A stretch of DNA of 64,000 nt, from positions 1 through 64,000 of the forward strand of contig NZ_FOOU01000007.1 of assembly GCF_900113275.1 (NCBI RefSeq). Reading direction: 5' to 3'. The notes beneath the pieces are model-generated. The model did no database searches. It worked only from the letters and a program-made list of their open reading frames with translations, and was not told the origin of the DNA. Below are positions 46,219 to 55,483 of the stretch, piece after piece. This DNA comes from Neptunomonas qingdaonensis (GTDB taxonomy: Bacteria > Pseudomonadota > Gammaproteobacteria > Pseudomonadales > Balneatricaceae). Position 1 is the stretch's first letter; each line of letters opens with the position of its first letter. The position numbers and the translations under genes were made by a program.

Positions 46219-47514
46219 ATGACATCCGGACAGATATTCAGACACAACTCGCGCCTGAGCTCTCGCCTCAATCCTGGCCTAACCTCGCCATTACCTGAGA
46301 AAGATCTGCTCAGCGCCAACTGGTTACTGCAGGTGTTACCGGACTTTGGCATTGTGCAATTGGACGGAGGTCGGGCTGCTTCGATTGTTGCGCAATTTGA
46401 ACAGCTTATTGATACCCCACTGCTTCGCTGGAACTCCACAGAACAGTTTTCAGATTATGCTCAGCTGTTGGCTGACGCGCTTGATTTTCCATCAGCTGAG
46501 TATGTTTATCTGCAGCACCGTCTCAGAGTGTGGGCCGAGCAGAGTGCTGTGCTGTGGATTCTGGTTGAAGGCGATAATATTCCAAATGAACAGCTCGTTG
46601 AGTTACTGCGTTTTCGTCCTTTATCGCGATCCGGACAGTTTGCTATTCGTATCTTATTGAAAGTTTCTGCTGACAAACAGCGTGACACATCTTTTGCACC
46701 GTTAGCGCAGGCTATTCACGAACGCGTTGGTGAGCCTCTGCCTGTTAAGCACAGATCGTATAATCCCGACAGGTTTAAGGTTTACGCTGCTTATCTTCTT
46801 ATCTTGGTCTTATCTGCAGCCAGTATTACTACTACCTGGTATCTAACGTCACAAGAAAAATCAGCGTTGGCGAAAACAGAAGATGCTGATGACGTGTTGC
46901 CGCCCGTAATGTCTTCGAATCGCTCCCAGAGCCAATCCGTTGAGACGCCGCCGCTCCAGGCTCCGGCTGACATGGATACGCTGAAAGTGGCTGTAGTAAG
47001 CATAGATCCCCCAGAAATAGATACGCCACAAATAGATACGACAGAAACAGATGCACCAGAAACACAAAGACCAGATATTCAGATTGATTCTGTTTCGCAA
47101 AGTGAAATATCAGAAGTAATAGCATTAATCGAACGCTGGTCTGGCGCGTGGCAGCAGCAGAATATTGATGAGTATTTTTCCATGTATAGTTCTGGTTATT
47201 CTGCCGACAAAACTATGTCGTCAAACGAGTGGCGTTCATGGCGTACTGCCCGGTTGAAAAAACCGCTTTGGATCAGTATTGAAATAGGGCCGATGGCGGT
47301 TAAGCGTGGAGCAGAAGGCGAGTTACAAGGAGAGCTGACAGGCGAGTTAAAAGGAGAATTGAATAAAGAGTTACATGCAACTTTCTGGCAGTTGTATCGT
47401 TCCGCGGGTTATCAGGATGATACGTTAAAAACGCTGGTATTAAGAAAAGAAGCGGGTATCTGGAAAATAGCGGGCGAAATTAACCAAGAAGTTCGCCCGC
47501 TATCTCAGGAGTAG
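46219..47514 (+). CDS. Single-pass membrane protein with C-terminal NTF2-like domain
   Basis: A 431-aa protein I do not recognise. The first 185 residues are soluble and probably cytoplasmic. A membrane segment lies at 188-208 (YAAYLLILVLSAASITTTWYL), so the C-terminal half should face the periplasm. A Pro/Thr/Asp/Glu-rich linker (about 215-295) includes a 5-residue repeat PEIDT-PQIDT-TETDA-PETQR. Residues 297-425 match the NTF2-like domain of the neighbouring L,D-transpeptidase and TPR proteins (IERWSGAWQQQNIDEYFSMY ... WISIEIGPM ... WKIAGE), with a GELx repeat insert. It is 45 nt after the transpeptidase gene, so probably in one transcript. ATG at 46219 has a weak binding site. Confidence 0.75.
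   Translation: MTSGQIFRHNSRLSSRLNPGLTSPLPEKDLLSANWLLQVLPDFGIVQLDGGRAASIVAQFEQLIDTPLLRWNSTEQFSDYAQLLADALDFPSAEYVYLQHRLRVWAEQSAVLWILVEGDNIPNEQLVELLRFRPLSRSGQFAIRILLKVSADKQRDTSFAPLAQAIHERVGEPLPVKHRSYNPDRFKVYAAYLLILVLSAASITTTWYLTSQEKSALAKTEDADDVLPPVMSSNRSQSQSVETPPLQAPADMDTLKVAVVSIDPPEIDTPQIDTTETDAPETQRPDIQIDSVSQSEISEVIALIERWSGAWQQQNIDEYFSMYSSGYSADKTMSSNEWRSWRTARLKKPLWISIEIGPMAVKRGAEGELQGELTGELKGELNKELHATFWQLYRSAGYQDDTLKTLVLRKEAGIWKIAGEINQEVRPLSQE
47011..47070 (+). repeat. 15-bp tandem repeat, four copies
   Basis: In-frame repeat of CCAGAAATAGATACG-type units encoding PEIDT, PQIDT, TETDA and PETQR in the linker of the membrane protein. Copies diverge towards the 3' end. Confidence 0.75.
47317..47376 (+). 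repeat. 12-bp tandem repeat, five copies
   Basis: Five in-frame units such as GGCGAGTTACAA encode GELQ, GELT, GELK, GELN and KELH inside the C-terminal NTF2-like domain. Each unit keeps the reading frame. Confidence 0.8.
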
Positions 47515-47518
47515 CTGA

Positions 47519-48880
47519 TCAAAGAGAGCGTTCTTCTTTGATGCGCCATGCATTATTAATGCGAGTCAGCAAGATCTGCTTTTTTGAAGTGTCTTTAAAT
47601 GTATTGGATTGGTAAGTTTGCTTAAAAGTCACTTTAGCCGTATCTGCATTGATAAGTGTGGTATTGATATTGCGAAGTTTCACTTTAATAAATGTTGGTT
47701 TGGTCAGGCGTTGCTGACGTTGAGCCTGCCATGCTCTATTAGACAAGCCGTTCAAGGGTTGGAAGTCAGGAATGTAGGCGTTCAAATAGCCTTCCACATT
47801 CTGGTTAGCCCAGGCCGAGGCCCAGTTGTTGACGTGGCTGACCGCTTCCTGAACCAATATTTTTGTATCTATCGGTGCTGCTTTCGGCGTGGGAGTTGAT
47901 GCTTCAACAATCACAGCTTGTGTATTTTGAGGTTTGACTACCACGGGTTTTTCAACAGCTGGTGCTGTTGGTGTGGTGGCTTGCGCCATCGCTGTGACAG
48001 GCTGAATAGTGGATTTGGCGATAGTTGGTGCTTTTAGTGTTGTTGATGCTGCTGTAGCGGCGGCTAGTTGAGCGTCATCTGTAACAAGCACACTAGGCTG
48101 GTAATTTAAAACAGGCGCATTATTGTCAGAGGTGCGGCGTAACATCACCAGTTTTGGCGCATTTTTGTTTTCATTCAGGTCTAAGGCCCGGCTGTAAGCC
48201 TGTGATGCAACGGTCGCATACAGTTCACGAAGGTTCTGATGAACTTGTGCATAAGTCGGGTGAGTGCTGAAAGCTTTTAGCAGGGTTTCAATTGCACGCC
48301 CATAGTCCCCTTGTTCTGAGTAAAGAACAGCGAGATTATTGTACAGCTCCGGAGAGTTAGGGTAGCGGCCAATGGTGTTTTTCAGAAGTGCTTCGGCTTC
48401 ATCAAATTGGCCCATATTATTCAGCACAAGGCTCTTGGTTAGTTTGCCTTCGAGGCTGTCGGGATTAGCGGCGAGAAAGCTGTTAACCGCAGACATGGCT
48501 GCACGATGATTGTTTTCACGCGACATTGTTTCAATGCGCATTAGTTCAGGATCGGTGGCTGATGGGTTTCTGACAGCAATACCTTGTGGGGTGACTGTCG
48601 CTGCCTGGCCTCCCTTTGTATCTGATGGGCTGTGCTCTTGTTGCAGCCACGCCTTAATTTCAGCGAGTTTACCTTCCATCCAAGCTTCATCAGTAGAAGG
48701 CAGCGCCTTCACATCAATCATTTTACGATCCGGAACCTGTTGGCTCTGTTCACACGTGTAGTCGGTACTGAATCCACCGTTTCGACAATACTCGGTACTT
48801 GATTCACGACCGTCTGCGCTGCAACCGCTGGTCACGGTAGCCGCAATAATTAGGGCAATAGGGGTACGTTTAATATCCAT
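47519..48880 (-). CDS. TPR protein with C-terminal NTF2-like domain (probable lipoprotein)
   Basis: Exported protein (453 aa from ATG 48880). The signal sequence ends with a lipobox-like TSGC (Cys20, imperfect at -3), so a lipoprotein is likely but not sure. TPR helices are seen at about 100-230 (SLEGKLTKSLVLNNMGQFDEAEALL, PNSPELYNNLAVLYSEQGDYGRAIETLL). A Thr/Ala/Pro-rich linker follows, then the NTF2-like domain (VSHVNNWASAWANQN ... FIKVKLRNI ... TFKQTYQSNTF ... NAWRIKEE) that is also in the two preceding genes. It is convergent with the membrane protein gene; only 4 bp separate the stop codons. The frame extends upstream to 48943, but the signal peptide favours 48880. Function unknown. Confidence 0.8.
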   Translation of the reverse strand: MDIKRTPIALIIAATVTSGCSADGRESSTEYCRNGGFSTDYTCEQSQQVPDRKMIDVKALPSTDEAWMEGKLAEIKAWLQQEHSPSDTKGGQAATVTPQGIAVRNPSATDPELMRIETMSRENNHRAAMSAVNSFLAANPDSLEGKLTKSLVLNNMGQFDEAEALLKNTIGRYPNSPELYNNLAVLYSEQGDYGRAIETLLKAFSTHPTYAQVHQNLRELYATVASQAYSRALDLNENKNAPKLVMLRRTSDNNAPVLNYQPSVLVTDDAQLAAATAASTTLKAPTIAKSTIQPVTAMAQATTPTAPAVEKPVVVKPQNTQAVIVEASTPTPKAAPIDTKILVQEAVSHVNNWASAWANQNVEGYLNAYIPDFQPLNGLSNRAWQAQRQQRLTKPTFIKVKLRNINTTLINADTAKVTFKQTYQSNTFKDTSKKQILLTRINNAWRIKEERSL

Positions 48881-49120
48881 GAATCGCTGTCTTTGTCCGC
48901 TGATGTAATCGCTTACTTTATGTGTCATTGCCGAAGAATACAAATATCTGATTAATCGGATTAGGTCGATAATTATAGCCTGATTATTCTACTTTTGCGT
49001 AGCGTCCAAAAGTTTACCTGAATTTAAATAACTTTAAGTAAGTGTGGCTTAATAGATTGTAAACTTTAAAAAATAGCAGGGAGTAGTAAAAAGTGTAATA
49101 AGAAGCGCCATATAGAGCAT

Positions 49121-49144
49121 AAAAAGCCACTCGAAAGTGGCCTT
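49121..49144 (-). terminator. Terminator after purD
   Basis: On the minus strand GCCACT/AGTGGC around TTCG is followed by five T, just after purD. The gap 48881-49120 has no other gene. Confidence 0.75.
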
Positions 49145-49155
49145 ATAGGTGCTGA

Positions 49156-50439
49156 TTATGACTGCTCTCTGGCAATTGCCCGATAGGCGATATCGGTTCT
49201 GAAATAGGCGTCCTTCCAGCTAACCTTTTCGAGTAACAGGTAAGCGCGTTGTTGAGCTTCCGTCACGCTGTTTCCCAGTGCGGTAATGCACAAAACACGT
49301 CCGCCTGCCGTGACTACTTTGCCATCAACTTCTTGAGTACCCGCGTGGAAGATCTTAGTGCCTTCAGGGGTGCTGTCAGGCAGGGAGATAATATCTCCTT
49401 TTTTGTAGTCACCCGGGTAACCGCCAGCGGCCATAACAACACCCACCGCCGATCTTGAGTCCCACTCTGCTGTGGTTGAGTCGAGCTTTTTAGCCAGCGC
49501 TGCCTGGCATAATTCAACGATGCTGCTTTTCAGGCGTAGCATGATAGGTTGTGTTTCGGGATCACCAAAGCGGCAATTGTATTCAATTACTTTAGGTGTG
49601 CCGTCTGCCATGATCATCAGGCCTGCATAGAGAAAGCCGGTGTATTCATTGCCTTCTGCTTTCATGCCATTAACCGTTGGCATGATCACTTCATCCATAA
49701 TGCGCTGATGGATGGCGGGTGTTACCACAGGAGCAGGAGAGTAGGCACCCATGCCACCTGTGTTTGGCCCTGTGTCAGCATTGCCTGCGCGTTTATGATC
49801 CTGGCTGGTGGCCATGCTGAGCACGTTGTCGCCATCAACCATCACGATGAAAGAGGCTTCTTCACCATCGAGAAACTCTTCAATAACTACGCGGCTGCCG
49901 GCATCGCCAAAAACATTACCTGCCAGCATGTCGCGGATGGCTGATTCTGCTTCGTCCAGAGTCATGGCGACGATAACGCCTTTGCCTGCGGCTAATCCAT
50001 CTGCTTTTATAACAATGGGGGCGCCTTTCTCACGTACATAGGCAAGGGCAGGCTCAATTTCAGTAAAGTTCTGATACCAGCCTGTCGGAATGTGTTGGCG
50101 TGCCAAGAAATCTTTGGTGAAAGCTTTAGAGCCTTCCAGTTGAGCTGCAGCGGCTGTCGGGCCGAAAATAGCCAGGCCTGCGTCACGAAAACTATCAACG
50201 ACACCGGCAACTAACGGAGCTTCGGGGCCGACAATGGTCAGGTCAACCGCATTCTGCTGAGCAAACTCGATTAAGCCATTAATGTCCATAACATCAATCG
50301 CAACATTGCTCATTTTCTCTTCAAGAGCGGTGGCCGCATTACCGGGTGCAATAAAAACATCGCTCACACGGTTATCTTTTGCAGCGGACCAGGCTAATGC
50401 ATGTTCACGACCGCCAGAACCAATAATCAACACTTTCAT
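49156..50439 (-). CDS. purD: Phosphoribosylamine-glycine ligase
   Basis: PurD (427 aa) joins phosphoribosylamine and glycine with ATP, the second step of de novo purine synthesis. The start [18 protein letters not shown] fits the family; ATG-grasp elements [19 protein letters not shown] and [16 protein letters not shown] are present, with [14 protein letters not shown] and [14 protein letters not shown] 50439 was chosen because the longer frame to 50484 lacks family sequence. It lies 58 bp after purH with a hairpin between. Confidence 0.96.
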   Translation of the reverse strand: MKVLIIGSGGREHALAWSAAKDNRVSDVFIAPGNAATALEEKMSNVAIDVMDINGLIEFAQQNAVDLTIVGPEAPLVAGVVDSFRDAGLAIFGPTAAAAQLEGSKAFTKDFLARQHIPTGWYQNFTEIEPALAYVREKGAPIVIKADGLAAGKGVIVAMTLDEAESAIRDMLAGNVFGDAGSRVVIEEFLDGEEASFIVMVDGDNVLSMATSQDHKRAGNADTGPNTGGMGAYSPAPVVTPAIHQRIMDEVIMPTVNGMKAEGNEYTGFLYAGLMIMADGTPKVIEYNCRFGDPETQPIMLRLKSSIVELCQAALAKKLDSTTAEWDSRSAVGVVMAAGGYPGDYKKGDIISLPDSTPEGTKIFHAGTQEVDGKVVTAGGRVLCITALGNSVTEAQQRAYLLLEKVSWKDAYFRTDIAYRAIAREQS

Positions 50440-50463
50440 CTTTAATCTACTCTGTAAAATACA

Positions 50464-50485
50464 AATGCAGCCCGCAGGCTGCATT
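50464..50485 (-). terminator. Hairpin between purH and purD
   Basis: Perfect 9-bp stem AATGCAGCC/GGCTGCATT with a four-base loop and only a three-T run, located in the purH-purD gap. It may partly terminate or stabilise the purH message. Confidence 0.5.
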
Positions 50486-50497
50486 GTCTGTTAACGA

Positions 50498-52084
50498 TTA
50501 ATGGCGGAAATGGCGCATGCCGGTGAAGACCATCGCCATACCGTGTTCATTGGCTGCATCAATAACTTCTTGATCGCGCATAGAACCACCTGGCTGAATA
50601 ACGGCTTTGATACCGGCTGCAGCGGCTGAGTCTATACCGTCTCTGAATGGGAAGAATGCATCCGAAGCCATTACAGAGCCTTTTACTTCCAGTCCCTCGT
50701 CGGCCGCTTTAATCCCGGCGATTTTAGCGCTATACACACGGCTCATCTGGCCAGCGCCTATGCCGATAGTCTGGCCATTTTTGGCATAAACGATAGCATT
50801 GGATTTAACAAACTTGGCTACCTCCCAGCAGAACAGCAAATCACGGATCTCTTGCTCGGTAGGCGCGATCTTGGTCACTATTTTCAGTTGAGACGCATTT
50901 ACCATACCCATGTCGCGGTCCTGCACTAACAGACCACCATTGACGCGTTTGAAGTCAAAGTCGTGAGCGCGCTCAGTGCTCCATTCACCACAGGCCAATA
51001 AGCGAACATTTGGCTTGGCGGCAATGATGTCAGATGCTTCCTGAGTGACTTTAGGTGCAATGATAACTTCAACAAATTGGCGATCAACAATAGCTTGTGC
51101 TGTTGTGCCGTCTAATTCACGGTTGAAGGCAATAATGCCGCCGAATGCGGATGTCGGGTCTGTCTGAAAAGCCAGATTGTAAGCCGACAGAATGTCATTA
51201 CCAACAGCAACGCCGCATGGATTGGCGTGTTTTACAATAACACACGCTGGCTCGCGGAAAGGTTTGACGCATTCTAATGCGGCATCCGTGTCGGCAACAT
51301 TGTTATAGGATAATGCTTTACCCTGAAGCTGGCGTGCTGTTGAAACAGACGCTTCAAATGGATTGCTTTCAATATAGAAAGCCGCGCGCTGATGCGGGTT
51401 TTCGCCGTAACGCATATCCTGAGCTTTAATAAACTGAGTATTGAATGTGCGCGGAAAAATAGCCGGATCTTCCGGATCATCGCTCTCTACAATAGCGCCA
51501 AGATAGTTGGCAATCATGCCATCGTAGGCTGCCGTGTGCTCAAATGCCTGAACCGCCAGGTCAAAACGGGTTTTCTGCGACAGGCCGTTGTTAGCAGTCA
51601 GTTCTTGCAGAACCACATCATAGCTGGCTGCATTAACAACGATAGCAACATCTTTATGGTTTTTAGCGGCTGAGCGAACCATAGTCGGTCCGCCAATGTC
51701 GATATTCTCAATGGCTAAAGCCAGATCGCAATCAGGACGTGCAATGGTTGTCTCGAATGGGTAAAGATTGACGATAACCATGTCGATCGGATCGATGCCG
51801 TGCTCGTTCATGATGGCATCATCTTTTCCGCGTCGGCCTAAAATACCACCGTGAACTTTTGGGTGCAGCGTTTTTACACGCCCGTCCATCATTTCAGGAA
51901 AACCAGTGTAGTCAGATACTTCAACAGCAGGGATCTGATTGTCGCAAAGCAGCTTGTAGGTTCCGCCTGTTGAGAGAATTTCTACGCCCTGTGCCTGTAA
52001 AGCACGTGCAAATTCAATAATACCTGTTTTATCAGAGACACTGATGAGTGCTCTACGGATAGGAGTGTAGTCTTGCTCAGCCAT
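50498..52084 (-). CDS. purH: Bifunctional AICAR transformylase / IMP cyclohydrolase
   Basis: PurH (528 aa) catalyses the last two steps of IMP synthesis. The N-terminal cyclohydrolase domain begins [17 protein letters not shown] and has STGGTYKLL and [13 protein letters not shown]. The C-terminal transformylase domain includes [47 protein letters not shown], and ends with [13 protein letters not shown] 52084 matches family N-termini; GTG 52096 is an alternative. It precedes purD. Confidence 0.97.
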   Translation of the reverse strand: MAEQDYTPIRRALISVSDKTGIIEFARALQAQGVEILSTGGTYKLLCDNQIPAVEVSDYTGFPEMMDGRVKTLHPKVHGGILGRRGKDDAIMNEHGIDPIDMVIVNLYPFETTIARPDCDLALAIENIDIGGPTMVRSAAKNHKDVAIVVNAASYDVVLQELTANNGLSQKTRFDLAVQAFEHTAAYDGMIANYLGAIVESDDPEDPAIFPRTFNTQFIKAQDMRYGENPHQRAAFYIESNPFEASVSTARQLQGKALSYNNVADTDAALECVKPFREPACVIVKHANPCGVAVGNDILSAYNLAFQTDPTSAFGGIIAFNRELDGTTAQAIVDRQFVEVIIAPKVTQEASDIIAAKPNVRLLACGEWSTERAHDFDFKRVNGGLLVQDRDMGMVNASQLKIVTKIAPTEQEIRDLLFCWEVAKFVKSNAIVYAKNGQTIGIGAGQMSRVYSAKIAGIKAADEGLEVKGSVMASDAFFPFRDGIDSAAAAGIKAVIQPGGSMRDQEVIDAANEHGMAMVFTGMRHFRH

Positions 52085-52116
52085 TGGTAATGTCACTATC
52101 GTTGAAAATGAAAAAA

Positions 52117-52410
52117 TTACAGTAAGCCGTATTGTTTCAGCTTCTTGCGCAGAGTGCCGCGGTTAAGGCCCAATAATTCAGAGGCTTTCGTCTGATTGTC
52201 TTTGGTGTATGCCATTACTGTTTCGAATAATGGGGCTTCTATTTCTGCTAATACCATTTGGTACACATCAGTAACAGGCTGGCCATCTAACTGTTTAAAG
52301 TAGTGTCCCAGCGACGTATGAACACTGTCGCGTAATGTCTGATGCTGTGTCTCTTCCTGAGATTCGTTGGTTCTGGTAAAAGCGATTGTTGAGTTTTCTT
52401 TAATATCCAC
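52117..52410 (-). CDS. fis: DNA-binding protein Fis
   Basis: Nucleoid protein and transcriptional regulator (97 aa) highly expressed in early exponential growth. The C-terminal HTH is [21 protein letters not shown], the family signature. N-terminal region [20 protein letters not shown] is the conserved dimerisation part. It is 26 nt after dusB, the conserved dusB-fis operon, and upstream of purH. Confidence 0.97.
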   Translation of the reverse strand: MDIKENSTIAFTRTNESQEETQHQTLRDSVHTSLGHYFKQLDGQPVTDVYQMVLAEIEAPLFETVMAYTKDNQTKASELLGLNRGTLRKKLKQYGLL

Positions 52411-52436
52411 AGTACTTATATACCCATTGACTTGAA

Positions 52437-53423
52437 TCAGGCAGCAGCGGTTGTTAATTGAGCTTGAATAAAATATTGCTCGATAGCGGCTACCTGTTCA
52501 ACTGCTGATTCCAGTTGATTGAAGTGAGCGCGGAAAGATACGCCTTTTGGCTGGTGATGCAAGTACCAGCCAACATGTTTGCGTGCAATCCTTACGCCTA
52601 AATATTCCCCATAAAATTGATGTAGAGCGGCCAGGTGAGACAGAAGTGTATTTCGGACTTCGTTCAGTGAAGGTTTCTCTAATCGTTCATTATGACGAAG
52701 AAAATGGTCGATCTCCTTGAAAATCCAAGGATTCCCTTGAGCTGTTCTGCCGATCATGACCGCATCCGCGCCCGTGTAATCGAGCACTTTTTTTGCTTTT
52801 TCGGGCGTTGAAATGTCGCCGTTTGCAAATAAAGGGATCTCAATAATTTTTCTGACGTTAGCAATCGTGTCGTATTCAGCCTCGCCTTTATAACCGCATG
52901 CTCTGGTGCGTCCATGAATCGCCAGTGCTTTAATGCCCGTGTCTTCAGCCATGCGTGCAATGGTTTCAGCATTCTTGTGATCAGTTGACCAGCCGGTACG
53001 AATTTTCAACGTAACCGGAATATCAACTGCAGCGACCACCGCTTGTAAAATAGAAAGTACTAGCGGCTCATCTTTTAATAAAGCAGAACCTGCAGCCTTG
53101 TTGCAGACTTTTTTTGCAGGGCAGCCCATATTAATATCGATGATCTGAGCGCCACGCTCGGCATTCATGCGAGCAGCTTGCGCCATCATGTGCGGATCAC
53201 CGCCGGCTATTTGCACGGAACGCGGCTCATTTTCCCCCGCATGGTTGAGGCGAAAGGATGACTTACGGCTATTCCACAAGCGGGTATCCGCGGTCACCAT
53301 TTCAGACACAACAAGGCCTGCACCCAAGCGTCGACATAGTTGTCGAAAGGGTTGGTCAGTCACACCGGCCATCGGGGCAAGTATCACCCGGCTGTCGATA
53401 TTGTAAGTGCCAATACTGAACAT
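52437..53423 (-). CDS. dusB: tRNA-dihydrouridine synthase B
   Basis: FMN enzyme (328 aa) reducing uridine at position 17 of tRNA (DusB specificity). The start APMAGVTDQPFRQLCRRLGAGLVVSEM and the catalytic Cys in INMGCPAKKVCNKAAGSALL are visible; FMN-binding motifs GRTRACGYKG, FANGDISTPEKA and VMIGRTAQGNPW follow. Gene order dusB-fis is typical of Proteobacteria and supports DusB. Confidence 0.96.
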   Translation of the reverse strand: MFSIGTYNIDSRVILAPMAGVTDQPFRQLCRRLGAGLVVSEMVTADTRLWNSRKSSFRLNHAGENEPRSVQIAGGDPHMMAQAARMNAERGAQIIDINMGCPAKKVCNKAAGSALLKDEPLVLSILQAVVAAVDIPVTLKIRTGWSTDHKNAETIARMAEDTGIKALAIHGRTRACGYKGEAEYDTIANVRKIIEIPLFANGDISTPEKAKKVLDYTGADAVMIGRTAQGNPWIFKEIDHFLRHNERLEKPSLNEVRNTLLSHLAALHQFYGEYLGVRIARKHVGWYLHHQPKGVSFRAHFNQLESAVEQVAAIEQYFIQAQLTTAAA

Positions 53424-53581
53424 GACAGACCTTAATCGTCAGAAAAATAGTTAACCACTCTCCATAAAGGACAGTGACATGATGTTCAAGGGAAGGGCGT
53501 AATGATACTCCATTAGCCGCTGATGCTCCAAGACGTTTTGATGATTTTTTGATCATCTTATTTTTCTAATCGACTAGCTTT

Positions 53582-54487
53582 TTAGCTTGAAATCAAGTTC
53601 AGTTGGTAGCCGACAGCTCTGAGGCCGGGGGCCATCATGTCTAATTGAATCTGGATGGGTTGTTTGCTTGGCATCAGCTGATGAGGAAACAACTGGGTGT
53701 TAATGTATTCGCTGGCGGTCAGGGTGCGCTGCGCTGTGGTGCGGCCTTTCAGATCGCTGAATATCAGTTGAAGCGTCGGGAAGGGTTGTGAAAAATCGGC
53801 TGTATTTTCGAGTAGGATCGAGACCCTGATAGCATCTGCGAACTCTTTATGTGGTTGAATAATCAGTTGCTTATTGATGATCAGGTCGGGTGATCGCCTG
53901 GCGGGCAAGGGCTGATCCATGAGGGCGTAAAGGGCTTTATAGACTGGCCTGAACTGCTCTTGCTGTATCCACTCATCCTTTTGAAACCAGAGGATTTGAG
54001 TAATGCATAAAAGCACGAGGCAGATAAGTAAAGAATGGCTGATAAAGTGTGATAATGAACTCTCGGCCACTGTCTCGTCGGGTGATTCGAAGTCGTGTTT
54101 GAGGAGCGGCAGCTTTATGGCCTGCTGCGTTGTTAGCGGTTGGGTTGGTTGTTGCGTTAGTTGCGTTAGTCGCGAAGAGGATTGTTGGACCGGCTGTTGA
54201 GCTTGTCGTGCTGCCCGTTGCTGAATCGGCTGCTTCTGGTAAAGCGTTTCAGCTGGTGCCTCGGGCGCCGCTGCGTGCTTTTCAGTAATGGTTGGCGTTG
54301 GCGTGGCGGCATACTTGGGCGTATTTGCGTGACCGGCTAAAGGGCTTTCTGCGGATTCTTGTGCGTTGAATACATGCAGGCAACCTCCGCAGCGAACCAG
54401 CCCGTCCGCTACTTTGAGTTGCCCGTTTGTGACATTAAAAGCCGTGTGGCACGCGGGGCAGCGAGTATTTATGGAGCTGCCATTCAT
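53582..54487 (-). CDS. Zinc-ribbon and DUF3426 membrane protein
   Basis: A 301-aa protein. The N-terminal zinc ribbon has C-P-A-C and C-G-G-C pairs (residues about 10-36), as in MJ0042-type motifs. A Gln/Pro/Thr-rich linker (about 60-145) precedes one membrane helix at 159-178 (SLLICLVLLCITQILWF). The C-terminal DUF3426 domain should be periplasmic. Family genes regularly lie between prmA and dusB. ATG 54487 overlaps the prmA stop by 4 nt (ATGA), so I use it rather than 54514. Function unknown. Confidence 0.88.
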   Translation of the reverse strand: MNGSSINTRCPACHTAFNVTNGQLKVADGLVRCGGCLHVFNAQESAESPLAGHANTPKYAATPTPTITEKHAAAPEAPAETLYQKQPIQQRAARQAQQPVQQSSSRLTQLTQQPTQPLTTQQAIKLPLLKHDFESPDETVAESSLSHFISHSLLICLVLLCITQILWFQKDEWIQQEQFRPVYKALYALMDQPLPARRSPDLIINKQLIIQPHKEFADAIRVSILLENTADFSQPFPTLQLIFSDLKGRTTAQRTLTASEYINTQLFPHQLMPSKQPIQIQLDMMAPGLRAVGYQLNLISS

Positions 54488-55377
54488 CGCTTCCTGCCGG
54501 TAATGCGAATCCACTCTTCCCGCTCAGTGATCGGGTCTAAATCAAACCATTCACCGTAGGTGTTTTGCAGCTCTTCAGCTTGTTGGTTGAGTAAGCCGGA
54601 TAATGCGATAAGCCCGCCCTGGCGGACGCGCTTGGCTAATATCGGTGCCAGAGAGGTCAGCGGGCCTGCCAGAATATTAGCCACGAGCACATCCACTTCG
54701 ACTTCGGGTGCGTTTTCGGGGAAATACACATCCATTAGTTTATCGGGTAGCGAGTTGCGTTGCAGGTTATCGCGTGTTGCCTGAAGCGCTTGAGGGTCGA
54801 TGTCAACAGAGATAACGTGTGTGGCACCCAGAAGGAGTGCTGCGATACCTAAGATACCTGATCCGCATCCATAGTCGGTGACCGTCTTTTTGTTCAGGTC
54901 TTGGCTATCCAGCCACTCTAAGCAGAGCGCCGTGGTTGGGTGGGTTCCGGTACCGAAGGCTAAGCCGGGATCAAGCATAAGGTTGACGGCAGTAGGGTCG
55001 GGGACATCTCTCCAGCTAGGGCAGATCCACAGGCGCTTACCAAATTGCATCGGATGGTAGTTTTTCATCCATTCCCGTTCCCAGTCTTTGTCTTCCAGAA
55101 TCTCGGCTTTGAAGGGCGGGAAAGGGGAGTTATCAAAAATTTGCTTATGTGCTTGTCGAATAAATTTTTCTGTTTGTACGACATCGTGCTCTGCTGCAAA
55201 CAGGCCGGTTATTGTTGTATGTTGCCAAAGAGGGGTAGTGCCAAGGTCGGGCTCAAAAATTGGCTGATCGGCACTGTCTTCATAAGTGACGGCTGCACAT
55301 CCGGCTGCTAGGAGAATATCCTCGAATTGATCGGAGTACTCAGGTTTGATTTCCATTTTGAGTTGAAGCCACGGCAT
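54484..55377 (-). CDS. prmA: Ribosomal protein L11 methyltransferase
   Basis: PrmA (297 aa) trimethylates several amines of ribosomal protein L11. The N-terminal L11-binding domain begins PWLQLKMEIKPEYSDQFEDIL; the SAM-binding motif VTDYGCGSGILGIAALLLGA (about 164-183), VDIDPQALQATRDN and the catalytic-loop DVLVANILAGPL are present. Length matches E. coli. It lies after accC, separated by a terminator. Confidence 0.96.
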   Translation of the reverse strand: MPWLQLKMEIKPEYSDQFEDILLAAGCAAVTYEDSADQPIFEPDLGTTPLWQHTTITGLFAAEHDVVQTEKFIRQAHKQIFDNSPFPPFKAEILEDKDWEREWMKNYHPMQFGKRLWICPSWRDVPDPTAVNLMLDPGLAFGTGTHPTTALCLEWLDSQDLNKKTVTDYGCGSGILGIAALLLGATHVISVDIDPQALQATRDNLQRNSLPDKLMDVYFPENAPEVEVDVLVANILAGPLTSLAPILAKRVRQGGLIALSGLLNQQAEELQNTYGEWFDLDPITEREEWIRITGRKR

Positions 55378-55442
55378 AGTGTCTAGAATCCTAATCGAAC
55401 AGTTGGGTTAAAGTATTGCGCAAAAATTCCCTTCAGAGAACT

Positions 55443-55465
55443 AAAAAGCCCGCTGTGCGGGCTTT
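55443..55465 (-). terminator. Terminator between accC and prmA
   Basis: On the minus strand a perfect 9-bp stem AAAGCCCGC/GCGGGCTTT around a three-base loop is followed by five T. It terminates accB-accC. Confidence 0.9.
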
Positions 55466-55483
55466 AAGAATCAAAATAGATGT

